Shown: positions 33,471 to 44,695, numbered from the stretch's first letter. The stretch: DNA of 64,000 nucleotides from Lysinibacillus fusiformis (GCF_016925635.1 NZ_CP070490.1:1736001-1800000), one strand, 5' to 3'. Notes: generated by a model not told the origin, from the sequence alone. Made by a program: numbers and translations.

Positions 33471-34766
33471 TTACATTGTATTACCGTTTGTTAATGTTAG
33501 TGATAGTTCGACTAATTTACCTTGACGGTAAACTTTTAACGTTAATTTATCACCAATTTTTTTGTCATTATATAAATGTTTGCGTAAATCAATAGTTGTT
33601 TCGATTTTTTGACCATCCATTTCAACAATAACATCATATTGTTGGACTCCTGCTTTTGATGCTGCTGAGTTATTGATTACATCTGTTACCACAACACCCG
33701 TTGTCACTTCCGTAGGTAATTTTAATGTTTGTTGCTGATAGAATGATGGCACATCTGTTAAATCTGCTAAAGAAACTCCCATTGTTGGACGTTCCATTTT
33801 ACCGTTTTTCTCTAATTCCTCAATAATTGGAATAGCTGAGTTAATAGGAATAGAGAAACCTAAACCTTCAACAGAGGATTCAGCAATTTTCATGGAGTTA
33901 ATCCCTACTAATTCCCCAGCTAAGTTCACTAGTGCTCCACCACTATTCCCTGGGTTAATTGCTGCATCTGTTTGTAATACTTCTTGTTGCCAGTCTTCTG
34001 TCCCATCACCATTTAAGTCTACTGGTACAGAACGGTCTTTACCAGAAACAACACCTTTTGTAACAGAGCCATAGAAATCTAAGCCAAGTGGATTACCGAT
34101 TGCTATAACTGTTTCGCCTTGTTTTAGCACATCAGAGTTACCGAAAGTTGCTACTGTTTTTACATTCTTTGAGCTTATTGAAATAACAGCAAGGTCTGTC
34201 CAAACGTCTAGACCTACTAATTGTGCAGGTTCTTTTGTTCCATCCGGCATTGTGACCTCTAACTGTTTTGCCCCTTCAATAACGTGGTTATTTGTGACAA
34301 TAAAGGCTTTGTCACCTTCGATTTTATAAATAACACCTGATCCGCTTCCTGCCTCTTTTGTTGTCGTTGATGATGGACTCCAAAAGCCTCCGCTTGTGAC
34401 TTCTTGAATGTTTGTGATGCCAACAACTGCGGGTGAGGCTTTATCAACTGCTGTTGTCACATCTGTCGTTATTTCTGTTGCTACTTGATTAATTGTTGGG
34501 TTATTTTTCTCTATATTACTTGATGTTGTCCCAGGCATTTGGTTGACAAGTCCCGGTAGCATAAGCCATACAAGTAAAGCACCTATAATGACGCCAATCA
34601 GACCACTAAAGAAATAGCCGCCTTTTCCTCCGCCACCTTTCTTTTTAAGACGCTTAGTCTGCATTTCTTGCTCCTCACGCTCTAGTCTTTCTTGAAGAGG
34701 TGATTTCGGTACTTCATCATTTTTTAAGAAATCACTGTTTTTATCATCATCTTGGAAATAGCTCAT
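33471..34766 (-). CDS. htrA: HtrA-like membrane serine protease
   Basis: 431 residues from the ATG at 34766, with AAAGGA upstream. A charged cytoplasmic N-terminus is followed by one membrane helix (about 50-72), a trypsin-like domain and one PDZ domain (about 325-420). Catalytic triad: His in IVTNNHVIEG, Asp in WTDLAVISI, Ser in NPGNSGGALVN. It degrades misfolded exported proteins. It corresponds to B. subtilis YyxA next to the wal operon. A terminator separates it from walJ, so it has its own promoter. Confidence 0.92.
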   Translation of the reverse strand: MSYFQDDDKNSDFLKNDEVPKSPLQERLEREEQEMQTKRLKKKGGGGKGGYFFSGLIGVIIGALLVWLMLPGLVNQMPGTTSSNIEKNNPTINQVATEITTDVTTAVDKASPAVVGITNIQEVTSGGFWSPSSTTTKEAGSGSGVIYKIEGDKAFIVTNNHVIEGAKQLEVTMPDGTKEPAQLVGLDVWTDLAVISISSKNVKTVATFGNSDVLKQGETVIAIGNPLGLDFYGSVTKGVVSGKDRSVPVDLNGDGTEDWQQEVLQTDAAINPGNSGGALVNLAGELVGINSMKIAESSVEGLGFSIPINSAIPIIEELEKNGKMERPTMGVSLADLTDVPSFYQQQTLKLPTEVTTGVVVTDVINNSAASKAGVQQYDVIVEMDGQKIETTIDLRKHLYNDKKIGDKLTLKVYRQGKLVELSLTLTNGNTM

Positions 34767-34869
34767 GTTCTTCATCCTTTCCTTTGATTGCTATTTGTTA
34801 ATTGTTACCCTAATCTTACGATTCAAACATTAAAATCAGATGAAAAACAAATAAAATGGGCATAAAAAT

Positions 34870-34907
34870 AGCTGCCCAATGCATTTTTTTAAATGCATTG
34901 AACAGCT
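34870..34907 (-). terminator. Terminator of the wal operon
   Basis: Stem agctgttcaatgcattt / aaatgcattgggcagct. On the minus strand it is followed by ATTTTTATG, 27 nt after walJ. Confidence 0.8.
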
Positions 34908-34933
34908 TCAAGTTTTGCCTAAATAGCTTATGA

Positions 34934-35722
34934 TTAAACTGTGACTAATTTTGTTGGTTCTTCTGCATCCGTATCATAAAGATGAACATGCTCACCAACA
35001 AGGATGCCACAAGATTGCAAAGTTTGTGCGACACTCATACGTGCTAGCTCTTTCATATTATTATCTTTACTTAAATGTGAAAGATAAATATTGGTCGTCT
35101 TATCAAATACAACCTCACTCATAGCGATCGCTGCATCCTCATTAGACACATGTCCTACATCGCTTAAAATACGACGTTTAATAGACCAAGGATAACGTCC
35201 CATTTGAAGCATATTGACATCATGATTACTTTCAAAGACAAAAGAATCTGCGCCGCGGATAATTCCTTTCATACGATCACTAACATAGCCAGTATCTGTA
35301 ATAATGACTAGCTTGCGATCATTTTCATGAAAAGTGTAGAACATTGGATCTGCTGCATCGTGTGAAACGGCAAAGGATTCAACAGCTAAAGAACCAAAAT
35401 GCTTCACTGTATCCATTTCAAATTCAAAACGTTGCTCAACAGGAATGTCACCAACAAGCCCGTCCATCGCCTGCCACGTTTTGGCGTTTGCGTAAATTGG
35501 TACATGATATTTTCGTGCCAGTACACCAATTCCTTTAATATGATCACTGTGCTCATGTGTAACAAAGATACCACTGAGTTGCTTCATATTACGGTCGATT
35601 TTTGTAAAGAGTTGCTCCATCTTTTTCCCACTAAGACCCGCATCGACGATAAAAGCATGATCGTCATTCTCTACATAAATCGAATTCCCTGTACTGCCAC
35701 TTGCTAAAACACTAAATCGCAT
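34934..35722 (-). CDS. walJ: WalJ (YycJ) metallo-beta-lactamase-fold hydrolase
   Basis: A 262-residue protein with [15 protein letters not shown] at the N-terminus and the metal motif [11 protein letters not shown]. Later ligands are in [10 protein letters not shown] and YLSHLSKDN. This family has 5'-3' exonuclease activity linked to mismatch repair. It is the last gene of the wal operon, its start touching the end of walI. Length and motifs are complete. Confidence 0.92.
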   Translation of the reverse strand: MRFSVLASGSTGNSIYVENDDHAFIVDAGLSGKKMEQLFTKIDRNMKQLSGIFVTHEHSDHIKGIGVLARKYHVPIYANAKTWQAMDGLVGDIPVEQRFEFEMDTVKHFGSLAVESFAVSHDAADPMFYTFHENDRKLVIITDTGYVSDRMKGIIRGADSFVFESNHDVNMLQMGRYPWSIKRRILSDVGHVSNEDAAIAMSEVVFDKTTNIYLSHLSKDNNMKELARMSVAQTLQSCGILVGEHVHLYDTDAEEPTKLVTV

Positions 35723-36546
35723 TATTCAACTCCCCAGTCTTCTTCTTCGCTCTCTTGCTTGTCCTCCTGGATTTCGATGACTTTTCCTTCTACTGCATTC
35801 ACAAAGTACTCCTCTTTTGTCCCATCAGATAATTTCACTTGAACTTCCCATGTTGGCACCAATACCTGTGTACGTGTCAATTTAACAAGCGTTGAGTAAC
35901 CTAGTTTCATTTGTGTAATGCGCGAGTCTGGCTTGAGCGGTCCTTTTGCATACAAAGTTTGAATAATTTGAAGTGGTGGAATAACTGTTTCCTGCTGTTC
36001 CATTTCTTCAATATTATCAATCATTGTTTGTTCATACATTGTTACTTCGTTATTTGCATTCCATTTGATTTTTAATGAACCGCTATAATAGAACATTCGG
36101 TTGTTTGTCTTTTGGAAAAAAATCGCTACTCGTTCTTCGCGATCTACTTTCCATAAAGCATAAGATGCTCCTTCAATAATGTTTGCAAGGGCAAAATCTG
36201 TAAAGCTTGCATCATCGCTCACATTACGTAATTTAATAGGCCTCATAAAAATAACCCGTGCCTTTGTATTATTATCATCCTTAAATTTAATTTGTTGGTT
36301 GTTATTACTAAATTCAGCTGGTGTGAATTTATGCACTTGAGCTGTCATATACGAAGCAGATTCAATATTATTTGGTAATGTGCCATATGTAATATTGTCA
36401 TCTTTTAAACGAGCTTCTATTGTTCTTTCACCAGGTACCTCAATATCTTTCGCTTCATTATAGCGATTGACATAAAGTGAATACAAGAAGATGTTAAGTA
36501 TTAAAAAAACGAATATAAAAATAGATTTTGTTCTATTCCAATCCAT
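35722..36546 (-). CDS. walI: WalI (YycI) regulator of WalK
   Basis: 274 residues from the ATG at 36546, behind GGAGGTG, overlapping the end of walH. One N-terminal membrane helix ([20 protein letters not shown]) is followed by an extracytoplasmic domain. With WalH it forms a membrane complex that restrains the WalK kinase in B. subtilis. Recognition rests on order, topology and the [10 protein letters not shown] start. Confidence 0.9.
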   Translation of the reverse strand: MDWNRTKSIFIFVFLILNIFLYSLYVNRYNEAKDIEVPGERTIEARLKDDNITYGTLPNNIESASYMTAQVHKFTPAEFSNNNQQIKFKDDNNTKARVIFMRPIKLRNVSDDASFTDFALANIIEGASYALWKVDREERVAIFFQKTNNRMFYYSGSLKIKWNANNEVTMYEQTMIDNIEEMEQQETVIPPLQIIQTLYAKGPLKPDSRITQMKLGYSTLVKLTRTQVLVPTWEVQVKLSDGTKEEYFVNAVEGKVIEIQEDKQESEEEDWGVE

Positions 36547-37858
36547 TTTTAACACCTCCTAATACTTCAGGAGTCAGTTTAGTCCAACTACCATTACGAA
36601 TAACAAACCAGCAAGGTTCGAATATAAATATATTCTGTTCTTGATTTTGTGTTAAATAATAGCCCAAGACAATTTCATCAATATCAGACAAAGGAATACT
36701 GTTGGCGCTTTTTAATCTCTCTGCGATCTCCGCACCAGATGCTAATTCTTTAATTTCTTTCTCTAATGATATATCCATATCCAATGAGAAGTATGGACGC
36801 TTATAATGGAAAATTCGACTATCTCCCCAAATCGTTGTCATTCGTGTAATGACATGATTGCTATAGACAGGGAAACCTTGCAGATACATTTGATAATCTA
36901 TTTGATTTTTATTGGTATTGGATGAAGCATAGCGGAAATCTGCCGTAAATCCTCCATGCTCATTAATAAATTCAAAGCTATCCTTTAAAAGCTTGGATGG
37001 CTCGACTCTAATACTACTTTCTGCAGCCGGATATACATAGTTTAATGATTTAAGATTTGTTTCCAAGGTCATTAAAGACATACCATCTGTATATTTTTCA
37101 GAGGATGCACTTTCAACATTACGCTGCACAATATTTGGATCTGGGAATAACACATTTTTAAATAATTCTGGTGTAATATCCTCAATAAAGTACGTATATT
37201 TTACAGATTCAATATTACTGTTTGCCAGATAAAGAGATGTATAGCCCTCTCTCTCTACTTCTTTAAAAACCTCATATTTTTTTGCAGGCTCAATGACTTC
37301 CTGTATAAATTGATTCATGTTTGGCACACTGACACGTGAGCGGAATAATGATTGGTTATTGCCACTAATGTAATACAACATTAATTCTTTGCTATTATAA
37401 TTACTCCAATCTATAATCATACGATTGAACGTTGTTTCTGGTAATTCCTTATCAGTAAACTGAAAAGTCGTGTTAAAAGCTGAAAAGGGAATCTCTCCGG
37501 TAAAAAAGATAGTCATCCGATGATCTGCACCAATAATTTGATTCACATAGTTTGCAGAAAGATTGTTGTTTACAGGCACTAAATCTAAAACATTCCAGCC
37601 TTTAAATACTTTCATCATATCTTTCATAGCTGCGTTAGAAACCGTACCTGTAAACTCTTCTTCAGAACGGAAAATAGCCTTGTATGGGCGAATAATATCC
37701 TCCATATCCTTTTGCGGCTTAATTAAAATTTCCTCTCCCTCTGTTTTTTCAATGTATTTATAATCAGGTGTATAAGTCCAAATTAAAAAGGTTAAGATCA
37801 CACTCAGCATGACAAGTAGAAATAATACAACAGATTTAACCGGCTCTATATATTTCAT
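36533..37858 (-). CDS. walH: WalH (YycH) regulator of WalK
   Basis: 441 residues from the ATG at 37858, which overlaps the walK stop (ATGA). One N-terminal membrane helix (SVVLFLLVMLSVILTFLIWT) and a large external region. Partner of WalI in controlling WalK. The operon order walR-walK-walH-walI-walJ is that of other Bacillales. Confidence 0.9.
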   Translation of the reverse strand: MKYIEPVKSVVLFLLVMLSVILTFLIWTYTPDYKYIEKTEGEEILIKPQKDMEDIIRPYKAIFRSEEEFTGTVSNAAMKDMMKVFKGWNVLDLVPVNNNLSANYVNQIIGADHRMTIFFTGEIPFSAFNTTFQFTDKELPETTFNRMIIDWSNYNSKELMLYYISGNNQSLFRSRVSVPNMNQFIQEVIEPAKKYEVFKEVEREGYTSLYLANSNIESVKYTYFIEDITPELFKNVLFPDPNIVQRNVESASSEKYTDGMSLMTLETNLKSLNYVYPAAESSIRVEPSKLLKDSFEFINEHGGFTADFRYASSNTNKNQIDYQMYLQGFPVYSNHVITRMTTIWGDSRIFHYKRPYFSLDMDISLEKEIKELASGAEIAERLKSANSIPLSDIDEIVLGYYLTQNQEQNIFIFEPCWFVIRNGSWTKLTPEVLGGVKNGLE

Positions 37859-39720
37859 TCCCACTCACCTGCCTCACCAAATTCATCTGCATCATATGGT
37901 AATGTGAAGAAAATTGTTGTACCCTGTCCTTCTTCACTTTCAGCCCAAATCTTACCACCATGTGCTTCAATCATTTCCCGCGCAATAGCTAATCCCAAAC
38001 CTGTTCCTCCCATAGAACGAGCACGAGCACGATCCACACGATAGAAGCGATCAAAAATACGACCAACGTTTTCTTTAGGAATACCCATGCCATCATCTGA
38101 AATCATGACCTTCAGCATGTCCTCTTGTCCAGTAAAGCCAAAGCGAATATTCCCACCATCTGGTGAATATTTAATAGCATTCGAAATGATATTATCAATG
38201 ACTTGTGTGACCTTATCCGTATCAATTTCTACATAAAAGGATGTTTCAGGGAATAATCGTTCAAACTGAACTTTGTCAGACTTAGACATTTCAAATCGAT
38301 CAATAATACGGTTAAAGAATGAATTAAATAAGACAATATCTTTATTCAACTCATAATCTGAACTATCCATTCTAGATAACTGCAATAAATCATTCACTAG
38401 ACGAATCATACGCTCTGTTTCGGTTTGCGTTACATTTAAAAATGTAGGAGCAATATTTTCATCTTTCCATGCCCCATCTGCTAGTGCCTCTAAATAACTG
38501 CGCATTGTTGTTAATGGCGTTCTTAACTCATGTGATACATTCGATACAAATTCCCTACGATCCATTTCAATCTTTTCTTGCTCTGTTATATCGTGCAATA
38601 CTGTAATCAGACCATTAATAAAGCCCGTCTCTTTTTGAATAACAGAGAAATTAGCACGAAGTATATAGGGTGCATCCGATGTACTGAAGTTTAAATTGAC
38701 TGCATCATTCATATGGATTAAGTCTTCAAAGCTATATTCCTGATCAATCCCCAATACGGAGGCGATAGGACGCCCTAATGTAATATCTCTTGAAATATGC
38801 AGTAATTCTAGTGCAGGGTCATTGATTAGAATAATACGTCCCTTACGATCTGTTGCAATAACGCCATCTGTCATATTACTCAGAACTGAATCTAGCTTAC
38901 GGCGTTCAGCTTCTGTGGTCGATTGTGCTTCCTGTAAACGGTTGGTTAGATGATTAAAGGTGACGGCTAGCTGTCCGATTTCATCTGTACCATATACACG
39001 CACTTTCCGAGAATAGTTCCCCTTAGCCATTGCCTGAGCCTGCTTTCGCATATCAGCAATTGGCTGTGTAATCGTTCGTGCCACAAGAATACCTAAAAAG
39101 ATGGTAATGACCAAGGACATTGCCGTACCACCAAGGAAAATCTGATTGATATCATTCATTTGTTCAAAAACGGATTCAATATTGGCTTCAATATAAAGTA
39201 CACCAATGATTTCATCGTCTGGTCCTGCACCAGCACGAATGGGGTTCGCTAATACCCACACACGATTTCTCGTTTTATTGTCCAGCTTAATAATATCAAA
39301 TAGTGTTTCAGCAGATATTGCTCGACGTACAAGATCCGTATTAGAGCGTTGGCCAATTAAATTTTGATTTTCAAGCTCAGATGTTGCAAGTATTCTTTGT
39401 CTATCATCAATAACACGGATTTCTAAAATATCACCATTCGAAACATCCCTTAAACCAGTAGAAAACTCCATAACAATTGACTTTAGGCTTTCCTCTAGTT
39501 TAGGCATGCTTTCATCGCGTTCCTTTAAAATTTCTTCACGAAGACTATATTGCATCAAGTCAACTCGCTGAAAAATGGAATCTTGGAAGTTGCTCTTCAA
39601 ATTTCGTTCTAATTCACGAGCGAAATAGATACCGATAATTTGTAAAGCAAGTAATATTAATAAAATATAAATCAGTACTAGTTTGACATGAATCGATTTA
39701 AAGAAGCTCACTTTCTGCAT
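37855..39720 (-). CDS. walK: WalK sensor histidine kinase
   Basis: A 621-residue kinase: membrane helices at about 9-31 and 184-206 enclosing an external domain, then HAMP, PAS (about 265-370), HisKA with the phospho-acceptor FVSNVSHELRTPLTTM, and HATPase with DNIISNAIKYSPDGG and GMGIPKENVG. It phosphorylates WalR in response to cell-wall status and is essential in many Firmicutes. ATG with AGGAG upstream, 5 nt after walR. Confidence 0.96.
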   Translation of the reverse strand: MQKVSFFKSIHVKLVLIYILLILLALQIIGIYFARELERNLKSNFQDSIFQRVDLMQYSLREEILKERDESMPKLEESLKSIVMEFSTGLRDVSNGDILEIRVIDDRQRILATSELENQNLIGQRSNTDLVRRAISAETLFDIIKLDNKTRNRVWVLANPIRAGAGPDDEIIGVLYIEANIESVFEQMNDINQIFLGGTAMSLVITIFLGILVARTITQPIADMRKQAQAMAKGNYSRKVRVYGTDEIGQLAVTFNHLTNRLQEAQSTTEAERRKLDSVLSNMTDGVIATDRKGRIILINDPALELLHISRDITLGRPIASVLGIDQEYSFEDLIHMNDAVNLNFSTSDAPYILRANFSVIQKETGFINGLITVLHDITEQEKIEMDRREFVSNVSHELRTPLTTMRSYLEALADGAWKDENIAPTFLNVTQTETERMIRLVNDLLQLSRMDSSDYELNKDIVLFNSFFNRIIDRFEMSKSDKVQFERLFPETSFYVEIDTDKVTQVIDNIISNAIKYSPDGGNIRFGFTGQEDMLKVMISDDGMGIPKENVGRIFDRFYRVDRARARSMGGTGLGLAIAREMIEAHGGKIWAESEEGQGTTIFFTLPYDADEFGEAGEWE

Positions 39721-39725
39721 TCCTA

Positions 39726-40439
39726 TTACTCCTGTTCAGGATTTCGTAAATAATAACCTACACCACGTCGTGTGACAATCCAAGCAGGATGACTAGGATT
39801 ATCCTCAATTTTTTCACGTAAACGGCGAATGGTTACATCAACAGTTCGTACGTCACCAAAGTAATCATAGCCCCATACTGTTTGTAGTAAGTGCTCTCGT
39901 GTCATTACTTGTCCAATATGTTTCCCTAAATAATGGAGTAACTCAAATTCGCGATGTGTCAGTTCAATTGCCTCATCACGCTTCATTACTAAATAAGCAT
40001 CTGGTTGAATAACAAGCGATCCTACGACAATCTCATTCGACTCTTCCTCAGCCTCTTCTGCTGCTGGAGCGACCACTTGTAAACGGCGCATATTGGCCTT
40101 CACACGCGCAATCAGCTCTCGTGTACTAAATGGCTTTGTGACATAATCATCTGCACCCATCTCTAACCCTAATACTTTATCAATCTCAGAGCCTTTAGCT
40201 GTTAGCATAATAATCGGGAAGTCGTATTTTTTACGTACCTCTCTACAAACTTCCATTCCGTCACGCTTTGGCAGCATAATATCTAAAAGCATTAAATCTG
40301 GTTGCTCTTCCTCTACTTTCTTTAATGCCTCATCACCATCATAGGCACAAATAACTTTATAGCCTTCTTTTATTAAATTAAATTGCAAAATATCTGCGAT
40401 TGGTTTCTCATCGTCAACAACTAAAATTGTTTTGTTCAT
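39726..40439 (-). CDS. walR: WalR response regulator
   Basis: A 237-residue OmpR-type regulator. The receiver domain has the acceptor Asp in [13 protein letters not shown] and [13 protein letters not shown] winged-helix domain follows with [15 protein letters not shown] and [14 protein letters not shown]. It controls peptidoglycan hydrolase genes by binding TGTWAH-N5-TGTWAH. First gene of the wal operon. Confidence 0.97.
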   Translation of the reverse strand: MNKTILVVDDEKPIADILQFNLIKEGYKVICAYDGDEALKKVEEEQPDLMLLDIMLPKRDGMEVCREVRKKYDFPIIMLTAKGSEIDKVLGLEMGADDYVTKPFSTRELIARVKANMRRLQVVAPAAEEAEEESNEIVVGSLVIQPDAYLVMKRDEAIELTHREFELLHYLGKHIGQVMTREHLLQTVWGYDYFGDVRTVDVTIRRLREKIEDNPSHPAWIVTRRGVGYYLRNPEQE

Positions 40440-40590
40440 ACATTCTCTCCCTTTCGCTTTTTATCTATTCTTAAACAATGTGTATTGGTAAATTCACTAC
40501 TCTTAACTCTATCATGCTTTCGCATTCTATGCATTAATCGATATTCGATCCTTCTAATACTGTGACATAAAGCGATGTATTTCAACAATT

Positions 40591-40604
40591 ATTTCTCGGG
40601 AAAT
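40591..40604. promoter_or_regulatory. Candidate Noc-binding site
   Basis: atttctcgggaaat differs at one base from the B. subtilis Noc site ATTTCCCGGGAAAT. It lies between walR and the M23 gene, within a genome region expected to be rich in such sites. Single-site evidence only. Confidence 0.4.
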
Positions 40605-40614
40605 AATAGAAAAA

Positions 40615-40637
40615 GACAGTCCATTATTTGGACTGCC
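40615..40637 (-). terminator. Terminator of the M23 peptidase gene
   Basis: Stem gacagtcca / tggactgcc, followed on the minus strand by TTTTTCTATT, 16 nt after the stop. Confidence 0.75.
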
Positions 40638-40652
40638 TTCTATTCAACATGT

Positions 40653-42116
40653 TTATCGGCCTACATAAGATAACGGATTTTCTAATGAACCGTTCTTTTC
40701 AACTTCAAAATGCAAATGTGTACCTGTCGAATTTCCAGTGGAACCCATAATACCGATCACAGAACCTTTTTCCACTACTTGTCCTACTTCAACATTGATT
40801 GAAGATAGATGTCCATAAAGTGTTGTAAAACCATTATTGTGATTAATAACAATGCGATTACCATAGGTGCCAGAAGTGCCAGCTGCAACAACTACACCAT
40901 TATCAGCAGCTAAAATATTATAGTTACTTGGTCGAGCGATATCAATACCACGATGGAAGGCTCCCCAACGTTCACCCATACCACTTGAAATATAGCCCCC
41001 GACTGCTGGCCATGCAAATTCACCAGTTCCACGTGAAGAAATAACCTTTGTACCGACTACTTCAATTTCATCTACTGGTTGTTGAAGGATTTTTTCCTCT
41101 AAGGCAACTTTTGATGTCTGCGTACCATTTTCAGATGTTAATGCATAGGTTGTTTCTTTTTTTCCATTAACACCTTCTTGCTTGATGACCTTTTCGCCTT
41201 TATACATTGTAGGATCTTCTTCGACTACTTTTTTAAACGGAATGATATCCGCAACTTTCTTTTCCTTTTTTACTTCAAGTGTTACAAACGGCTTTGCCAC
41301 AGTAACATTTAATTCTTGTCCAATTTGTAAAACTGTATCCACTGTAATATCAGAATTCAGAGCTAACAGTTCGCTTGTTGTTAAATTATGTTTTTTAGCA
41401 ACCGACCCTAACACATCTCCAGATTGAATTTTATACGTTTCCTGCTCAAGATAGCCTGTCATTAAATATTTCACGGCTTGCTCAGGTGATACAATATCAG
41501 TTGGTGTAACTTTTTGTGATAATCCTGAAACTCCTTGTTTAAAAGAAACATCTAGAAGTCGGGACTCACCATTCTGTAATTCTGGTAGATTATTATTAGA
41601 TTGTTGGTTTTTAGATAATTTCTCTAATTCTTGCTGAGAAACATATTGTAGCTTTAACATTTGAACCGTTTTTTCATAAGCTTCCGTATTCTTTAATGAT
41701 ACTACCGGTTTATGATTTACTAATAATGTAAAGGCATCAGATTTAGCTACTAAAGATTGCTTAAGTTTTGATAATGTTTCTGCATCTTTTGTTTCATTTG
41801 TAAATACTTGTTCTGGGATTATTTTAACAGCTGAGCTAGCATCAATGGATAAACCTTTGAATTGCTGACTTGCTACTTTTTCTTTTGATGCAATAATTTC
41901 TTGAATCGCTTTCTCATCAGACACTGCACCAATATATTCATTCCCCACATAAACGTGGTAAATTTTATTTAAGTTTTCTTTGTTATATTCCTTAGCAAAT
42001 CCCATATTAATCGTTAGACTTGTCATTAAAACTACAATGATTGAAGCCTTTTTAAAAGAAGAAAAATTGTAGGTGAATCTATTGTTTTCTTCTTTTCTAT
42101 TCCAAAACGAATTCAT
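40653..42116 (-). CDS. LysM-G5-M23 peptidoglycan endopeptidase
   Basis: 487 residues from the ATG at 42116, behind GGAAGGGG. N-terminal export signal (ASIIVVLMTSLTINMGFAKE). A LysM domain (about 230-275: YKIQSGDVLGSVAKKHNLTT), a G5-like region (about 285-365) and a C-terminal M23 domain with zinc ligands in HRGIDIA and GTHLHFEV. It should cleave peptide cross-links in the cell wall. Location beside walRK and a WalR-box-like motif upstream suggest WalR control. Confidence 0.88.
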   Translation of the reverse strand: MNSFWNRKEENNRFTYNFSSFKKASIIVVLMTSLTINMGFAKEYNKENLNKIYHVYVGNEYIGAVSDEKAIQEIIASKEKVASQQFKGLSIDASSAVKIIPEQVFTNETKDAETLSKLKQSLVAKSDAFTLLVNHKPVVSLKNTEAYEKTVQMLKLQYVSQQELEKLSKNQQSNNNLPELQNGESRLLDVSFKQGVSGLSQKVTPTDIVSPEQAVKYLMTGYLEQETYKIQSGDVLGSVAKKHNLTTSELLALNSDITVDTVLQIGQELNVTVAKPFVTLEVKKEKKVADIIPFKKVVEEDPTMYKGEKVIKQEGVNGKKETTYALTSENGTQTSKVALEEKILQQPVDEIEVVGTKVISSRGTGEFAWPAVGGYISSGMGERWGAFHRGIDIARPSNYNILAADNGVVVAAGTSGTYGNRIVINHNNGFTTLYGHLSSINVEVGQVVEKGSVIGIMGSTGNSTGTHLHFEVEKNGSLENPLSYVGR

Positions 42117-42229
42117 CAATAAAGCCCCTTCCAACTTTACCCTACTGTAGGATGATTTACCCACAAGGATTTTTTGCACCCCTATAATGTACCATAAAGA
42201 AAATGACGTTTGAACGATTTCGCTCTTTT

Positions 42230-42246
42230 GTAATGTAAATGTATTA
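42230..42246 (-). promoter_or_regulatory. Possible WalR box before the M23 gene
   Basis: tgtaat-gtaaa-tgtatt fits TGTWAH-N5-TGTWAH except one base in the second half. It lies about 115 bp upstream of the M23 start in a 345-bp gap that otherwise shows only AT-rich promoter-like DNA. Confidence 0.35.
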
Positions 42247-42461
42247 TTTATCTACTTATTGTTACATAGAATATATTTTATATAGTTTATAAATACTGTA
42301 TTTTTATTCATATACTGGTTCTTAAAATACAATTTAAAAAATATCATGGGTATACTATTCTTTAATTTTTTTCAAGTGAATTTGGGCTTAACACTTTTTA
42401 CTTTTTTAATATTCCGATAAAATGTATATAGAAGGTACACTATTTGATTGGAGCGATTAAA

Positions 42462-43361
42462 TTGAGTGATTCACAAACCTCTGAGAACACAGCAAAAATG
42501 TTGAGACCTCAGAAAAATAGCATGCGGAAAGTTTTTGCAAGAATTGTTATGGTGTCGCTAGGTGCGATTATAATGGCATTGGGCTTAGAATTGTTTTTAG
42601 TACCTAACCACATTATGGATGGTGGAATCGTAGGTGTTTCCATTATCACATCTCATTTATTAAATTTACCCCTTGGTATTTTCATCTTCATTTTAAACTT
42701 ACCTTTTATTTTTTTAGGCTATAAACAAATTGGTAAAACCTTCGCACTGTCGACAGGTCTAGGTATTACCGTACTCTCGTTCGCAACACTTGCCTTACAT
42801 ACTATCCATCCATTTACGGAAGACACATTATTGGCAACAGTTTTTGGAGGAATGATTTTAGGAGTTGGTGTCGGTATTGTCATTCGTTATGGAGGTTCAT
42901 TGGATGGAACTGAAATATTAGCTATTTTATTTAATAGCAAGACACCTTTTTCAGTTGGAGAAATCATTATGTTCTTCAATGTCATTATTTTTACGGTGGC
43001 AGGTTTTATTTTTAATTGGGAACAAGCCATGTACTCCATCATTGCATACTATATTGCCTATAAAATGATTGATATTGTTATTCAAGGATTGGAAGAATCG
43101 AAATCTGTTTATATCATAAGTGATGACATTGATGAAATTGGACAAACTATTATGGATCGACTTGGTCGTGGCGTTACTTTCCTTCACGGAGAGGGAGCTT
43201 ATACGGGGAATGACAAGAAAGTCATATTTACCGTTATTACTCGTTTAGAAGAGTCTAAATTGAAAACAATCGTCGCTGAAATAGATGACAATGCGTTTCT
43301 AGCCATCGGTAATATCGCCGAGGTAAAAGGTGGTCGCTTTAAGAAGAAGGATATTCACTAA
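42462..43361 (+). CDS. YitT-family membrane protein
   Basis: About 299 residues from the TTG at 42462 (GGAGCG upstream). Five or six membrane helices (about 25-195) with LELFLVPNHIMDGGIVGVS and IVIRYGGSLDGTEILAI, then a cytoplasmic DUF2179 domain (about 215-290) with GRGVTFLHGEGAYTG. Role unknown; a transporter function is suspected for the family. It is a plus-strand gene amid minus-strand neighbours. Confidence 0.85.
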   Translation: MSDSQTSENTAKMLRPQKNSMRKVFARIVMVSLGAIIMALGLELFLVPNHIMDGGIVGVSIITSHLLNLPLGIFIFILNLPFIFLGYKQIGKTFALSTGLGITVLSFATLALHTIHPFTEDTLLATVFGGMILGVGVGIVIRYGGSLDGTEILAILFNSKTPFSVGEIIMFFNVIIFTVAGFIFNWEQAMYSIIAYYIAYKMIDIVIQGLEESKSVYIISDDIDEIGQTIMDRLGRGVTFLHGEGAYTGNDKKVIFTVITRLEESKLKTIVAEIDDNAFLAIGNIAEVKGGRFKKKDIH

Positions 43362-43363
43362 AA

Positions 43364-43393
43364 AAGGGCATGCCGCATTTGGCACGCCCTTTT
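43364..43393. terminator. Bidirectional terminator between yitT-like gene and purA
   Basis: Stem aaaagggcatgcc / ggcacgccctttt with A and T runs on both sides. Confidence 0.85.
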
Positions 43394-43405
43394 CATTTTA
43401 TTTCA

Positions 43406-44695
43406 TTATGCTTCCCAAACGTCCACTAACACGTTTGTTTGCTCACGTGCAGGTCCAACAGAGAAAGTAGCAATTTGAATGCCCGTTAGTTCGCTAATAC
43501 GCTCCACATAGCGGCGTGCATTTTCAGGTAGCTCTTCTAAAGTTCGGCAGCTTGTTACATCCTCTGACCAGCCTGGAAGCTCTTCATAAATCGGTTCACA
43601 TTGTTCAATAATATGAAGATTTGCTGGATATTCTGTAATTGTTTCACCTTTATAGTTATATGCTGTACAAATTTTTACTGTTTCTAAACCAGATAAAACA
43701 TCGATAGAGTTAAGGGCAAGATGAGTAATGCCACTTACACGGCGTGAGTGACGAACAACGACTGTGTCGAACCAGCCTACACGACGTGGACGACCAGTTG
43801 TTGTACCGTATTCGCGACCTACCTCGCGAATTTGTTGACCCACTTCATCAAATAACTCTGTTGGGAAAGGACCATCTCCTACACGAGATGTATAGGCTTT
43901 GGATACACCTATAACACTTGTCACGCGTGATGGACCAACACCAGCGCCAATCGCTACTCCTCCTGCAACTGGATTTGAAGATGTTACATATGGATACGTA
44001 CCTTGATCGACATCAAGTAAAATTCCTTGTGCACCTTCGAATAGCACTTTACCGCCTTCATCAAGGACATCATTTAAGATTTTAGATGTATCTGCGACAT
44101 ATTTTGCAATTTCTTGTCCATAACCATAGTATTCCTCGAAAATTTCTTCGAATGTTACGCCTTCAACTTCATAGAATTTCTCAAATAATTTATTTTTAAT
44201 GGCTAAATTATGACGTAGTTTTTCTTCAAAGATTTCCTTATCAAGTAAGTCAGCCATACGAATCCCAATACGTGCTACTTTATCTTGATAACAAGGTCCA
44301 ATTCCTTTACAAGTTGTGCCGATTTTATTGTCTCCACGACTTTCTTCATCAGCTATATCTTGTTTAATATGATAAGGCAAAATAACATGTGCACGATTAG
44401 AAATACGTAGATTATCTGTATTAATACCGCGCTCTTGTAAACCTTTAAGCTCCGTTACCAGTGATTTTGGATTCACAACTAATCCATTACCAATTACTGA
44501 AGTTTTTTCTTTATAGAAGATCCCTGATGGAATTAAATGTAATTTATAAGTTTCACCATCAATTTTAATGGTATGTCCTGCATTATCTCCACCGGCAAAA
44601 CGAGCGATGGCATCGGCTTTGTGCGAAAGGAAATCTGTAATTTTACCTTTTCCTTCGTCTCCCCACTGTGTTCCTACAACTACTACTGATGTCAT
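43406..44695 (-). CDS. purA: Adenylosuccinate synthetase
   Basis: 429 residues from the ATG at 44695, behind GGAGG. GTP-binding [16 protein letters not shown] at the N-terminus, [10 protein letters not shown], the IMP loop [21 protein letters not shown] and [11 protein letters not shown] are complete. It joins IMP and aspartate using GTP on the path to AMP. It is transcribed alone. Confidence 0.97.
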   Translation of the reverse strand: MTSVVVVGTQWGDEGKGKITDFLSHKADAIARFAGGDNAGHTIKIDGETYKLHLIPSGIFYKEKTSVIGNGLVVNPKSLVTELKGLQERGINTDNLRISNRAHVILPYHIKQDIADEESRGDNKIGTTCKGIGPCYQDKVARIGIRMADLLDKEIFEEKLRHNLAIKNKLFEKFYEVEGVTFEEIFEEYYGYGQEIAKYVADTSKILNDVLDEGGKVLFEGAQGILLDVDQGTYPYVTSSNPVAGGVAIGAGVGPSRVTSVIGVSKAYTSRVGDGPFPTELFDEVGQQIREVGREYGTTTGRPRRVGWFDTVVVRHSRRVSGITHLALNSIDVLSGLETVKICTAYNYKGETITEYPANLHIIEQCEPIYEELPGWSEDVTSCRTLEELPENARRYVERISELTGIQIATFSVGPAREQTNVLVDVWEA

